Below, piece after piece: positions 45,166-54,216 of a stretch of 64,000 nucleotides of DNA. Within the stretch, counting starts at the first letter, position 1. Each line of letters begins with the position of its first letter. A model generated the notes under the pieces. The model saw only the letters and a list, made by a program, of their open reading frames with translations. It searched no databases and was not told where the DNA came from. This DNA is from Pelorhabdus rhamnosifermentans. Its GTDB lineage: Bacteria; Bacillota; Negativicutes; UMGS1260. The position numbers were made by a program, and so were the translations under genes. Location: assembly GCF_018835585.1 (NCBI RefSeq), contig NZ_JAHGVE010000025.1:1-64000 (forward strand), written 5' to 3'.

Positions 45166-46959
45166 TTAATAGTCGTTGTTTACAAAGGCAGTTCTTCCTA
45201 GAATCGTCTTTTTCGAATATTGTTTATTTCTCATTTTATGACTATACATATTTGCATCAGCGATCTTAAAAACACCATCCAAGCTTTTTTCCCCACCGCT
45301 TGTCTTAAGAGCGAAGCCAACGGATAGATAAACAAGATTTTCAGGTTGTATGCTTCTAGTTTTTGCCGCTATAGATACAATTCTCTTGCGAATATTTTTT
45401 AGTCCAGATAACGTAGCATTCGTAACTATTATAGCAAACTCATCGCCCCCAATCCTAGCTACAATATCCTCTTTGCGACATGCTTCGGTAATTACATTTG
45501 CAGCCTTACAAATCATTTGGTCCCCAAAACTATGCCCGAAAGTATCATTTATCACTTTAAGACAGTCTAAATCACAGACAACAATACCTACTGGACCGTC
45601 TTGTGTCTCAAGAAACTCCATTTCCTGTTCAAAAAATGCACGGTTATAAAGTCCTGTTAACGAGTCATGTTGGCCGGCATATTTCAGCTTCTCATTTGCA
45701 GTAACCAGTTCGTCGGTCACCGTGTTGATTAGATGTGTTAATGCCTTAAGAACCCCAGAACTTCTTTCGACTATTTTATCTTTAGAAAATTTATAGCTTA
45801 CGCTGGAATTTTCCTCTCCTCGCGTTACCGTATGTTCCAATACCTTTCCAGCTGTTTCAGCAAGAACTACGACTGTCATCGTAGCATTTAGTACTTGGTT
45901 AGTTTTGTTGCTATAATAAAATTCCCCATAAGTAAAAAAGCCGGATGTGTTCGCAATTTCTTGCAGTGGCTCAGTTTCAATCTTACTAAGCTCCTGTAGA
46001 AATCCTCTGCGCGACTCACAGGAATAGACAAAAACACTTTCAGCGGGATGTTGCCTAATCTCTTGACAAAGACTGACTGTCGCTTCCGAGATCATCCCAA
46101 TATCACCAAAACTCAAGCGAACTTTTTCCCCTTCAACTAATTCTGCCACGAAGGAAATTGAATCGTCCTCATAGTAAATATCTGGTGTTCTAGCCAGCAG
46201 GGATCCATTTCTATTGACTAAGAGGGGATATTCCACAGCGTTAGAGAAATTACCAATTCTATCTAAGCCTAAATACTTCCGATAAATCTGATAAACAGGT
46301 ATATTATCAATAGTATACACCCTTAAACCATCAACCTTAGTGACAGTCATTTCTTTGCCAATGGGTTGCCACCCTAAATGGGAATAACAACTAACCTTTA
46401 AATTTTCCCCCTCTAGTACAACCCCCACAACACCGTAACTTGTAATTTGTCCGTTACAAGAAACAAAGCAGCCAAGAGCGTTATGACCCGCATTACCACC
46501 AGTAACAGGCAAGCCAGGGAATACCGATTCTACCCCTTTTAAAACAGCGGTAGAATTCATCGTCCTTCCTGTAGCAAATAAAATTAATAGCTTCGCCTTA
46601 CCGCCACCAAGTGTCGAGGCTATTTTACGACCCAAATCGAAATCATTTTGGTTTCCTTTTGGAAAGAATCCTGCTTTAACTACAGTCCGTTTAAAAATCG
46701 AAAAAGACAGAACTGTCTTGAGTCCATTCACTTGTCCATTTATAATTTCACCAGATGTCGTTGTACCAAGAATAAGAGCATCGGGAACCAATTCAGCAAT
46801 TTCTGCTAACAATCGCTTGAAAAATTCTTGGTCACATTGGCCATTGAAAACCTGCACTAGTACAGCGGAGTTCTCGTTAGAACGCAAAATATTTTGATTG
46901 TTTCGAACAAATTCTGATAAGCCGTTAAAATCCTCATAAAATGTATTTATTGTTTTCAA
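45166..46959 (-). CDS. FIST-domain diguanylate cyclase (GGDEF)
   Basis: 597 residues. FIST N and C sensory domains cover about 1-370 (LILGTTTSGEI, LPVTGGNAGHN, FVYSCESRRGFL). A short helical linker is followed by a GGDEF domain from about 430 with LTGLYNRAFFE and the intact active site ARIGGDEFAI. RKED lies five residues before GGDEF, matching the RxxD product-inhibition site. There is no membrane segment, so a cytoplasmic small ligand, possibly an amino acid as proposed for FIST, would control c-di-GMP synthesis. The start is TTG with GGGGG upstream. Confidence 0.93.
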   Translation of the reverse strand: MKTINTFYEDFNGLSEFVRNNQNILRSNENSAVLVQVFNGQCDQEFFKRLLAEIAELVPDALILGTTTSGEIINGQVNGLKTVLSFSIFKRTVVKAGFFPKGNQNDFDLGRKIASTLGGGKAKLLILFATGRTMNSTAVLKGVESVFPGLPVTGGNAGHNALGCFVSCNGQITSYGVVGVVLEGENLKVSCYSHLGWQPIGKEMTVTKVDGLRVYTIDNIPVYQIYRKYLGLDRIGNFSNAVEYPLLVNRNGSLLARTPDIYYEDDSISFVAELVEGEKVRLSFGDIGMISEATVSLCQEIRQHPAESVFVYSCESRRGFLQELSKIETEPLQEIANTSGFFTYGEFYYSNKTNQVLNATMTVVVLAETAGKVLEHTVTRGEENSSVSYKFSKDKIVERSSGVLKALTHLINTVTDELVTANEKLKYAGQHDSLTGLYNRAFFEQEMEFLETQDGPVGIVVCDLDCLKVINDTFGHSFGDQMICKAANVITEACRKEDIVARIGGDEFAIIVTNATLSGLKNIRKRIVSIAAKTRSIQPENLVYLSVGFALKTSGGEKSLDGVFKIADANMYSHKMRNKQYSKKTILGRTAFVNNDY

Positions 46960-47030
46960 ACGGATACCCCCTATGTAGGTCGGCTATCATCCGGCTTTTG
47001 AAATTGATCTAATCGAAATAAAACAAAAAA

Positions 47031-47049
47031 CCAGACAAATAACGTCTGG
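47031..47049 (-). terminator. Rho-independent terminator
   Basis: Arms CCAGAC and GTCTGG with a seven-base loop are followed on the minus strand by TTTTTTGTTTT. The nearest minus-strand gene ends about 365 bases upstream at 47414, so it may also end an untranslated or small RNA. Confidence 0.75.
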
Positions 47050-47215
47050 TATACCTTTATTTTGACAGCCTGGCAAACATAAATTAAATAATCTTTAACC
47101 CCATAACTTTACATCCTCTTCTTTAAAAGGTTCACCCAATTGCAATTATATTTCTAAGTCTGGTATTTCGACAAACTTCGATAAAACCCTCTTTATTTTC
47201 GCCTTAGAATTTAAG

Positions 47216-47343
47216 ATTCTAGGTGGGCTTGCCGTCTACCTCCGGACCGGTTCCCACATTAACGACTGCATAACAAGCAAATAGACAATGAAAGCCAGAA
47301 CTTTTTCTGAATTTTCAATACGAGTCACCCCACAACATAGAAT
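47216..47343 (-). ncRNA. Candidate structured RNA in a gene-free interval
   Basis: The interval 46960-47413 has no gene. Within it 47216-47343 can close with arms ATTCTA/TAGAAT and GTGGG/CCCAC, contains an internal hairpin (CAGAA/TTCTG) and a GC-rich stretch near 47225-47258 (CCGGTCCGG on the minus strand) that stands out from its AT-rich surroundings. A terminator lies downstream at 47031-47049. It matches no riboswitch or ncRNA consensus I could confirm; a 6S-like or 3' UTR-derived RNA is possible. Confidence 0.25.
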
Positions 47344-47413
47344 TTTCTTGGAATGACTTTCTTTAGGCAAAATAGTTGGTCCAAACAACGGTAAGTTTTG
47401 ATCAATTTAGTTT

Positions 47414-48367
47414 TTACAAACGAGTTACTGTTTCACCGCTTGGCTTAACCTGTTTAGAATGTGCCTTCCGTACTGGTGCCTTGTATTCCTTTGCCGTATC
47501 CTTTACTTCCTGAGGAATCACGATGGGATCTACCTTATTATAGTTCGAATAAACGATCTGCATACTCAATGTCGAGTTTGTTAAGAAGTCTTCCATTTTC
47601 GCCCGATCTTTTGGATGCACTAGATCTAAAAACAAGTTCGCTCCTTTGCGAATCGGATCTGTCAAATCCATATCCACTTCTGTTACCATTTTTGTTGCCT
47701 TATCGATTTTAACAGTATACGTCAAATCGCCGACAGCTAACAAAGCCATCCGCCCGATCGCAGTCATGCTCAATATATCTTTTTCCTGTACATTATTTTC
47801 TTTAACAGCCGCAGCAATCGCATCACTGATCTGCATACTATCTAATGTAACATCTATATACTTATAAGCGGGTGTTTCCTTCTGAAGCTTCACAGATTTC
47901 ATCATCTGCAGCAGATTCACCCAAGCAGCATTTTTTTCATCTGCAGAAAGGTCATTTTTACTCACAGGACTCCACTCAGGAACAATCTGCTTAAACCATT
48001 TTTCATTAACCATTGTATAAACGACTAAACCACTAGGGCTTCTTTCAAGATACTGTTTCATGGGAATGGTCATTTCCTTATCCTTCATATCCCGAGTCCA
48101 AATACTTATATCACTTTTATAACCCAACGGGTTCGACTGAACATCGCCATTGATTACTGCCTTCATTTGTCCCATTGTCGTATCTGCTTGGACCGTTATA
48201 TCACAATGCACACTGTTTACTTCCATCATATTTTGGTATACATAGCTCAAATACGCTTTTTCCGGCGACAGCTTCTCAGAGGCAAAAACGAGCGAACTAC
48301 CCATTGCCATAAACAACAGCCCCCATACTAAAGCCAAACCCCAGTTGATCTTTCGCATAAATCTCAT
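47414..48367 (-). CDS. Exported protein of unknown function
   Basis: About 317 residues. A signal peptide is visible (RKINWGLALVWGLLFMAMG, ending at VFA). The mature part alternates short amphipathic strands (VNSVHCDITVQADT, YKSDISIWTRD, GLVVYTMVNEKWFKQ, DLTYTVKIDKATK), which recalls LolA/LppX-like or DUF6612-type lipid- or sugar-binding folds, but I cannot assign a family firmly. The single Cys is not at a lipobox position. The tail is Lys/Pro-rich. It stands alone. The start could be the ATG three codons later; both follow a GGGATGAG-type site. Confidence 0.65.
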   Translation of the reverse strand: MRFMRKINWGLALVWGLLFMAMGSSLVFASEKLSPEKAYLSYVYQNMMEVNSVHCDITVQADTTMGQMKAVINGDVQSNPLGYKSDISIWTRDMKDKEMTIPMKQYLERSPSGLVVYTMVNEKWFKQIVPEWSPVSKNDLSADEKNAAWVNLLQMMKSVKLQKETPAYKYIDVTLDSMQISDAIAAAVKENNVQEKDILSMTAIGRMALLAVGDLTYTVKIDKATKMVTEVDMDLTDPIRKGANLFLDLVHPKDRAKMEDFLTNSTLSMQIVYSNYNKVDPIVIPQEVKDTAKEYKAPVRKAHSKQVKPSGETVTRL

Positions 48368-48409
48368 CCCGTCATCAAACTCCCTTTTATAAATTCCACT
48401 GCTTTCCAT

Positions 48410-49086
48410 ACAGTATTAGTATAGAATAGCCCCCTACGATTTACAATCAATCTTCCCGCAATGGGATAAATGGTCCTATATATTTTTTAACAGCTCTATA
48501 TTCATAAAAAAATTGGCTAAGATCTCTCCAACTGGGTAAATAATAATTATTTTGTAGCGAGTGGTAATAGCGTCTGTACAATTTTTAACCCTTATGTTAT
48601 TGGGTGTTGTTTAAAATCCTTATATTTAGCGGGTTGGTGCGTGTATAAATATATATTTTTCCTTTTTTAATTTTTAATTTTAATATATAAATATTACAAA
48701 ACTGCGAAAGTGTAACATAGTTTTTGTGATTTTTTGTAAAATATTTTGGAAAATCACTATAACCTGTATCCTAGGGAATAATTTCTACAGGGTACTGTGA
48801 CATGTGACAGTAAATTGTCATTAGTTATCACTGTTTGAACCAGATTTATTCCGGGTGAGTATTTAATAGTATCTATATCAATGGTTTATGAAAAATTCTC
48901 TGTAGTTACTGTGGTGACTCTATTGTTTAATTTGATTATTATTTAAAGTGACAGATTGATTTATACCTTAATTTTACTAAATTCATGATATTTTACATAG
49001 AAAGACCTCTACGACGAAAACACCGTTTTCGTCATCACCGCTAGGTGATATATTAGAATTATTCTTATTATTAAGGGGGAATTACG
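48410..49086. other. AT-rich gene-free interval with tandem hairpins
   Basis: No ORF of note is visible. The left part has long A/T runs. At 49013-49033 a hairpin with nine-base arms GACGAAAAC and GTTTTCGTC is followed at once by a second, 49034-49049, with arms ATCACC and GGTGAT. They lie just before the ribosome site (AAGGGGGG) of the zinc-ribbon gene at 49087, so they probably belong to its promoter or leader. Confidence 0.5.
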
Positions 49087-49254
49087 ATGTACGATAATGT
49101 GATGAAATGTCCGAATTGTGGTGCTGATGCACCTTGTGGTGGACAACTTATTAAATGCCAAGACTGTGGTAGTATTTATTGTAGCAATTGTTCAGGTACT
49201 GGACATGGTGGTATGTGTCCATATTGCAATAGCAATGAGTCGAAGTCATTTTAA
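49087..49254 (+). CDS. Small zinc-ribbon protein (55 residues)
   Basis: An ORF with a strong ribosome site, AAGGGGGG seven bases before ATG. The protein has four Cys pairs, CPNC, CQDC, CSNC and CPYC, plus a Cys-Gly near residue 17, the pattern of one or two zinc ribbons. Such small proteins are often nucleic-acid or protein adaptors; the function is unknown. It is on the plus strand, opposite to its neighbours. A weak hairpin (CCTAGTCA/TGACTAGG) follows the stop. Confidence 0.7.
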   Translation: MYDNVMKCPNCGADAPCGGQLIKCQDCGSIYCSNCSGTGHGGMCPYCNSNESKSF

Positions 49255-49306
49255 TATCCTAGTCAAAATTCTGACTAGGCTCTGATTCACTCAGATATTG
49301 CTAGAA

Positions 49307-49369
49307 TCATTGGGCTTTACAGTTTAATAGGAATTTATTACCTAATGATTGGGTGTTACTAGAGGACAC
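49307..49369 (-). pseudogene. Vestigial start of a third haemagglutinin cassette
   Basis: Downstream of ompH copy 1 and its terminator, the minus strand has ATCTCA then GTG-TCC-TCT-AGT-AAC, nearly the same as the start of the orphan haemagglutinin ORF (GTG at 53458: Met-Ser-Ser-Asn-Asn). Here the frame stops after 20 codons. The match in sequence and in position after an ompH terminator suggests the remains of another cassette junction. Confidence 0.4.
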
Positions 49370-49381
49370 TGAGATAAAAAT

Positions 49382-49417
49382 AGAGGGTAACGGATTATTG
49401 ATTGTCCGCTACCCTCT
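49382..49417 (-). terminator. Terminator of ompH copy 1
   Basis: A hairpin with arms AGAGGGTA and TACCCTCT, extended by CGGA/TCCG, lies eight bases past the gene end. It occupies the same place as the hairpin after copy 2. Confidence 0.75.
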
Positions 49418-49424
49418 GTTTTAC

Positions 49425-49868
49425 TTATTTACCCGTAATCTTTTTCAATACGTCATCTGTTATATCTTGTCCACCATAAGCGATAACGCTTTTATCGACA
49501 ACAACGGTTAATCCTTTGTCCTCAGCTACCGCCTTGATTGCAGCATTTACTTTATCACGAATAGCGTTTATTAGTTCCTGCTGCTTTTGTTGTAAGCCTT
49601 GTTGTAACTGTTGGGATAAGGCTTTTTTATCTTGATCGTTCATGTTGGCTGATTTAGCATTAAAATCATCTTGCGCTTGTTTGACTGCTGCTTTGTAGGT
49701 TTCATTAGCTTGAGCCATATCTGGATGCTGATTAATTAATTGTTGATAATTTACTACTCCGACTTGAGATGCGTCAGCAGCATAGGTAGTGGTAGGATTT
49801 GTAAAAGCTAGTATGCTGAAAAGTACGAAAGCTGATAGAAAGATAGTTTTAAGTTGTTTGGTAAACAA
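49425..49868 (-). CDS. OmpH/Skp-family periplasmic protein, copy 1
   Basis: 147 residues. A signal peptide (LSAFVLFSILAF, ending TYAA) is followed by a short strand VGVVNYQQLI, a long coiled coil rich in Gln, Ala and Lys (about 55-110), and a closing strand LTVVVDKSVIAYGGQDITDDVL typical of OmpH/Skp (in pieces). Skp-like chaperones hold outer-membrane or secreted beta-rich proteins in the periplasm. It is nearly identical to copy 2 in its C-terminal half. It ends the orphan cassette haemagglutinin-immunity-OmpH. The start is TTG with AAAGGGG upstream. Confidence 0.85.
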   Translation of the reverse strand: MFTKQLKTIFLSAFVLFSILAFTNPTTTYAADASQVGVVNYQQLINQHPDMAQANETYKAAVKQAQDDFNAKSANMNDQDKKALSQQLQQGLQQKQQELINAIRDKVNAAIKAVAEDKGLTVVVDKSVIAYGGQDITDDVLKKITGK

Positions 49869-49966
49869 TGGACATGCCCCTTTCTATTTTTAGTTATTGG
49901 GCGGATTTTTTATGTTCCGTTGAACTCGCTTTTCCATCCACTAATCTCATTTCTTATAACTAATAG

Positions 49967-50317
49967 CTAAAAATCAAACTTTAGATTTCCATTTTTCCAT
50001 TCCGAAAGAGTCATCTTTGCGTTAAACGCAGTAAGCCCTCTGGTATCAATTAGCTCTAATAATACTTGCTTAGCACGCTCTGGCTGAACTGGGACTAAAC
50101 TAATTGCAGTTTCCAACCTAACAAATGTACTTTGGTGTTCCAAAAATGGCATCAACTTTTCTAACCCATATTCGGAATTTGATTTTAATTCTTTTCGTAT
50201 TTTTTGAATAATCCTTTGTTGTTTATTATACATCTTGGAATCACCCCTCTCTTGCGCATCCTCTCCCTTTATACAAGATTCTAAGTATTCATTTATAATC
50301 TTCTCCAAAGGTCTCAT
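49967..50317 (-). CDS. Probable immunity protein 2 (DUF2019-like helical repeat)
   Basis: 116 residues, all helical, with a HEAT-like pattern (LEKLMPFLEHQSTFVRLETA, in part FVRLETAISL; then PERAKQVLLEL and FNAKMTLSEWKNG) that resembles DUF2019. It starts 15 bases after the stop of the orphan haemagglutinin toxin ORF, with GGGAGG upstream. Position directly behind a polymorphic toxin tail is the standard place for the cognate immunity gene. No signal peptide, so it would act in the cytoplasm. Confidence 0.7.
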   Translation of the reverse strand: MRPLEKIINEYLESCIKGEDAQERGDSKMYNKQQRIIQKIRKELKSNSEYGLEKLMPFLEHQSTFVRLETAISLVPVQPERAKQVLLELIDTRGLTAFNAKMTLSEWKNGNLKFDF

Positions 50318-50332
50318 ACATTGCCTCCCTGA

Positions 50333-53300
50333 TTAAAATGGTGTAAATGTCCACCTTCCAGCTGAATCTTTAGCAACTATACCATAATTTTTTAATATGT
50401 TCATTCCATAATCAAATTGTTCCTCAAAACTTTTTGTCGCTAACCAATCTCGTACTGTTAATCCACCTGTCCAGTAAGGTTTTGAAGAATAAAATCCGCT
50501 AATAGCGCTATGGACACTATCCTTACCAGACTGCAACGCAATTATGTTTTCTACAGTATTTATCTCTTCTGGATCAAATCCTGCTCTGTTTGCATTCTGT
50601 TGAGCTTGCTCTACGATATGATGCCACTGATTTCCTGCACCAGGAGATCCAAGAAAAGCCTTAAACTCTTTGAATGTCTTGAAGCCACCACCGCCAACAG
50701 ATCCCATAACACTATCCTGGATTTCTTTATTCATTTGTACCTGTTTTTCCACTTCAGCGGCTAATTGTTGTGCATTATCCGGATTGTCTGGATTTATTCC
50801 TTGTGCTTTTAAACCCGTTTTCGCAAAATATAGCGCCATTGAATCTACTGGGTTAGGCATTCCGCTTTTCGTCTCGGATGTTTCCACAGTTCCAGAATAT
50901 GTATCCTCACCCGTTAACGGATCGACTGTCCACTCTGTGTTTCCTACTACACGTACGGGTGGAATAGCAGTATCACCCTTCTCTGTATGCTCAAACCAAG
51001 AATTTGAGTCTGGAGAATAATAACGTTTTTCCCCTTCGACCTCACTTGCAGGAACTGGCGTTTTAACTACATTTCCATCTGAATCATGGGATATTACCTT
51101 GTACTGTCCATTTTCTTTGATAATGTTACCATCGACTGCTGTTGGATAAATTGTTCGTGGTAGTGAAACTTGTGTTTCCTGTTGACCGCTAGAAGTTGAA
51201 TAACTTGTACTTAAAGTGCTTTGCGGTATACCATCGAAAGGAAAATAACTAGGTCCATAGGTATTTATTAACCCCCGATAAATATTAGCGGTATCCGTTA
51301 CTCCTAATATGCTAACAGTCAGCTCGTTAAGAGTAGTATTCAAACCATGGTCTGTACGACTAGTAAGACCTCCCAATGCTCCTAGCAAATATGGATCAAT
51401 AGCTTCATTTTTGCATGACCAATAGGTTGCCCAGTCGTAATTTACAAGTTGGAGAGTATTATCGTCGTTATATTGACTTAACGCTGCATAGTATGCAACA
51501 ATTCTTTTCTTTTCCTCCATACTTGTGGCAGCATACAATAATCTCGCCATGTCTTGTTGTTGATAATGCCAGAGCCAATTATACTTCGTCCCACTAAGGG
51601 CAGTGGCAGCACCTGTTTGAGCATTACCACCTACTAACTTCGAAACAACAGCTCCAATAGCAGCACTTACCAATTGATGAATTCCCGCGTCTTTGATCTT
51701 GGCTAATTCATTCTGTACAGCCTCATTTAATCCAGCACTAGTTGCTCCAGATGTGAAACTACTTCCACCAAGGTCTGACATAATCCCGCCAGCTACTGCA
51801 TGAAGAAGAATTTTATTATCTCCGCCATCATGCCATGAGTCTGCTCTTGCCATGGCTTCTTTGTATTCCGGTGTTCCCTCTTTATACTTGGCTGCATCAT
51901 CAAGTGCTTTTTGGTATTGATTTAAAGCCAAATCACCAATCGCTTTATAAGCTTCCTGTCCAAATACTTTCGTTAATTCTTGTTGTTCTTGAACCTTTTT
52001 CTTATCGAATATCTTACCTAAAGCATTCAGGGAATCGTTCGTATTACGATTTAAGCTACTTAAATCTGTATTACCTGAACGAACTTCGATTGTACCTTGT
52101 GCAATACCAGATTTCGTAGTGCTACTTGCGTTTCCATTAACGGATGTGCTGATGTCTGGTGATACAGATAGATTCTTTTCAGCAACCAATACTTGTTTGC
52201 CATTTGCGTCTTTACCACCATCTTTAATATTGGTAACTGTATCCAGATTATACCCCGAACTGCTTGCGCTGTAATCCGCCTTATTTTGTATATCCGAGTG
52301 TGTCAGCGTATCCGTAGAGATTTTATTCTTATCCGGCGTAGCATCACTGGCAATGACCGCACCCTTCAGGTCAGTATTCTTGCCTACGTTGATGTCGAAG
52401 CCATTCCTACCTGCATAGATGCCTGCCTGTTCCGTTACAGAAGTATAGTTTGAATCTATTTTGCCTTTGCCTGCGGAACCAGTTATATTACCTAGCGGAC
52501 CGCTGCTAATACTGATTCCGCTATTTTGATTCTTCGAGTTATAGTTATCACTATCCTGCTGGCTGGCTATATTCAAGTCTTTTCCTGCTTTTATTTCTAC
52601 ACGATCACCGTTTACTTTTGATCCCAAGATATTCGTATCTTTTCCTGATTCTATTTTCAGCGTATCTTTTGCTGTGATTACACTTTGCGTATGACTTACT
52701 GTTGTCCCATTTTCGATTCCCTGGTTTTTACTTCCTTCTACATAGAAGCCAGCTCCTTGGGCACTCACCTTCACTCCGATTCCGCTTGATTTTCCATCGC
52801 TTTGGGTGTTATTTATCGTTCTATTTTCAGCACTTTCGATAGTTACATCCTTTGCCGCTTGTATATGAACTTTATCTCCGGTTACAGTTGATCCTTCAAT
52901 GACAACATTGCCGTCTCCCTTGTTACTTCCTGTAGCGATCACGTCAATATTTTTGCCTGCTGTAATTTGGCTGCCTTTCGCCTGGATGGCTTCACTTGTA
53001 CTATTTTGCTTCATGCTGGTGCTGCCCAGACCGATATTGACACTGATATCTTTGCTGCCCCGTACGATATTGCCGTCTTTATCTTTTCCGACGACTGGAC
53101 CATTTACCGTATTGTCAATTTTTTGATCGAGTCCCTTTAGTTCTTGGACTGCTTTTACATCATAAAGAGCGGACAGCCGGGAATCACTGACTTCTTTGGC
53201 TCTTTTTACGTCGTTTGTGATACTTTGTATCGTATCGATCGCCGGACTGCTTAACGATACGGTTAATCCACTTTTTTGGTATTCATAGCTTTGTTTTTCT

Positions 53301-53458
53301 CGTAAGTTTTCCGTTCCGGCTTCTATGTTTACATTTTCTCCACTGATTTTCGTATTTTGCCCACTGATCACATCGGAGGCTTGGATTTTTACATCCTTTC
53401 CTGCTTGAATATAATCATTTTTTATGAGTCTTGTATAGGATTCGTTGTTAGAAGACAC
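50333..53458 (-). CDS. Orphan CdiA/FHA-type toxin module with WHH nuclease-like C-terminus
   Basis: 1,041 residues from a GTG start; no signal peptide or TPS secretion domain. Residues about 17-400 are haemagglutinin repeat sequence almost identical to the large gene at 54769. A pre-toxin region follows (HAVAGGIMSDLGGSSF, then IGAVVSKLVGGNAQTGAA). The last 120 residues hold a HNH/His-Me-finger-like nuclease: GNQWHHIVEQ, then INTVENIIAL, SVHSAISGFYSS and TVRDWLATKSFEEQ, as in many Rhs and CdiA tails. It probably serves as a reserve toxin cassette that becomes active by recombination into the full-length gene. Direct expression and secretion seem unlikely without the N-terminus. Confidence 0.85.
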   Translation of the reverse strand: MSSNNESYTRLIKNDYIQAGKDVKIQASDVISGQNTKISGENVNIEAGTENLREKQSYEYQKSGLTVSLSSPAIDTIQSITNDVKRAKEVSDSRLSALYDVKAVQELKGLDQKIDNTVNGPVVGKDKDGNIVRGSKDISVNIGLGSTSMKQNSTSEAIQAKGSQITAGKNIDVIATGSNKGDGNVVIEGSTVTGDKVHIQAAKDVTIESAENRTINNTQSDGKSSGIGVKVSAQGAGFYVEGSKNQGIENGTTVSHTQSVITAKDTLKIESGKDTNILGSKVNGDRVEIKAGKDLNIASQQDSDNYNSKNQNSGISISSGPLGNITGSAGKGKIDSNYTSVTEQAGIYAGRNGFDINVGKNTDLKGAVIASDATPDKNKISTDTLTHSDIQNKADYSASSSGYNLDTVTNIKDGGKDANGKQVLVAEKNLSVSPDISTSVNGNASSTTKSGIAQGTIEVRSGNTDLSSLNRNTNDSLNALGKIFDKKKVQEQQELTKVFGQEAYKAIGDLALNQYQKALDDAAKYKEGTPEYKEAMARADSWHDGGDNKILLHAVAGGIMSDLGGSSFTSGATSAGLNEAVQNELAKIKDAGIHQLVSAAIGAVVSKLVGGNAQTGAATALSGTKYNWLWHYQQQDMARLLYAATSMEEKKRIVAYYAALSQYNDDNTLQLVNYDWATYWSCKNEAIDPYLLGALGGLTSRTDHGLNTTLNELTVSILGVTDTANIYRGLINTYGPSYFPFDGIPQSTLSTSYSTSSGQQETQVSLPRTIYPTAVDGNIIKENGQYKVISHDSDGNVVKTPVPASEVEGEKRYYSPDSNSWFEHTEKGDTAIPPVRVVGNTEWTVDPLTGEDTYSGTVETSETKSGMPNPVDSMALYFAKTGLKAQGINPDNPDNAQQLAAEVEKQVQMNKEIQDSVMGSVGGGGFKTFKEFKAFLGSPGAGNQWHHIVEQAQQNANRAGFDPEEINTVENIIALQSGKDSVHSAISGFYSSKPYWTGGLTVRDWLATKSFEEQFDYGMNILKNYGIVAKDSAGRWTFTPF
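52257..53410 (-). repeat. 1,154-bp direct repeat, orphan copy
   Basis: Base for base this segment aligns without gaps to 56051-57204 in the large haemagglutinin gene, with only scattered differences. It starts at the SASSSG codons and ends at the junction sequence of the orphan ORF. The shared frame means that homologous recombination would fuse the large gene in frame to the orphan toxin and delete about 3.8 kb. Confidence 0.9.
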
Positions 53459-53469
53459 TGAGATGAAAA

Positions 53470-53503
53470 AGATGTCAGCGGATTTTTGCGTCCGCTGACA
53501 TCT
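53470..53503 (-). terminator. Terminator of ompH copy 2
   Basis: Thirteen-base arms AGATGTCAGCGGA and TCCGCTGACATCT form a very stable hairpin 16 bases past the gene. It separates the primary and the orphan cassettes. Confidence 0.8.
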
Positions 53504-53519
53504 TTTGTTTAAACTTAGC

Positions 53520-53966
53520 TTATTTACCCGTAATCTTCTTCAATACGTCATCTGTTATATCTTGTCCACCGTAAGCGATAACGCTTTTATCCACAACAAC
53601 GGTTAATCCTTTGTCCTCAGCCACCACCTTGATTGCAGCATTTACTTTATCACGAATAGCGTTTATTAGTTCCTGTTGCTTTTGTTGAAGTCCTTGTTCT
53701 AGCTGCTGGGAATAAGCCTTTTTCTCATCATCTTTCATAGTCGCTGATTTAGCATTAAAATCATCTTGCGCTTGTTTAACTGCTGCTTTGTAAGTATCAT
53801 TAGCTTGAGCCATATCAGGATGCTGATTAATTAATTGCTGATAGTTTACTACTCCGACTTGAGATGCGTCAGCATAGGTAGTGGTGGGCTGAGTAATGGC
53901 TATTATGCTAAAGAGCAAGAAGGCTGCCATAAAGATATTTTTCACTTGATTACTGTTAAATAACAT
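53520..53966 (-). CDS. OmpH/Skp-family periplasmic protein, copy 2
   Basis: About 148 residues: signal peptide (FMAAFLLFSIIAI, ending TTTYA), strand VGVVNYQQLI, Gln/Lys-rich coiled coil, and the closing DKSVIAYGGQD region. Copy 1 at 49425 differs mainly in the signal peptide and a few coiled-coil residues. The start is the ATG at 53966, eight bases after GAGGA; a frame 20 codons longer has no support. It lies about 250 bases behind immunity gene 1. A chaperone role for the haemagglutinin or other outer-membrane proteins is inference. Confidence 0.85.
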   Translation of the reverse strand: MLFNSNQVKNIFMAAFLLFSIIAITQPTTTYADASQVGVVNYQQLINQHPDMAQANDTYKAAVKQAQDDFNAKSATMKDDEKKAYSQQLEQGLQQKQQELINAIRDKVNAAIKVVAEDKGLTVVVDKSVIAYGGQDITDDVLKKITGK

Positions 53967-54216
53967 TGTTATGTTCCTCATTTCTGTTTTTAGTTTGATT
54001 TGGGGCAGCGGATTTTTTACGTCCATTGATCTCTTTTTGTTTGAAGCTACGCGAGGTTTTTGTAGCTAGCTGCGATTTATTATAGTCAGCCTTTGTACAC
54101 CTCTTAACTAGAAAACTAATTTGACTTATGAGTATGAGATTTTGCTCAACAATCATCAGTTTCTGCAGTTTTATAGTCCGTTTGATTAAAATTTTGCAGT
54201 CAATACTGTTAGACTT

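Noticed and set aside
47216-47343. c-di-GMP riboswitch controlling the FIST-GGDEF gene
   Set aside because: The conserved GEMM core could not be found, and a terminator lies between the element and the gene.
50510-53126. Several plus-strand ORFs of 60-116 codons inside the orphan haemagglutinin
   Set aside because: All lie opposite a long, well-supported minus-strand gene and show no family motifs.
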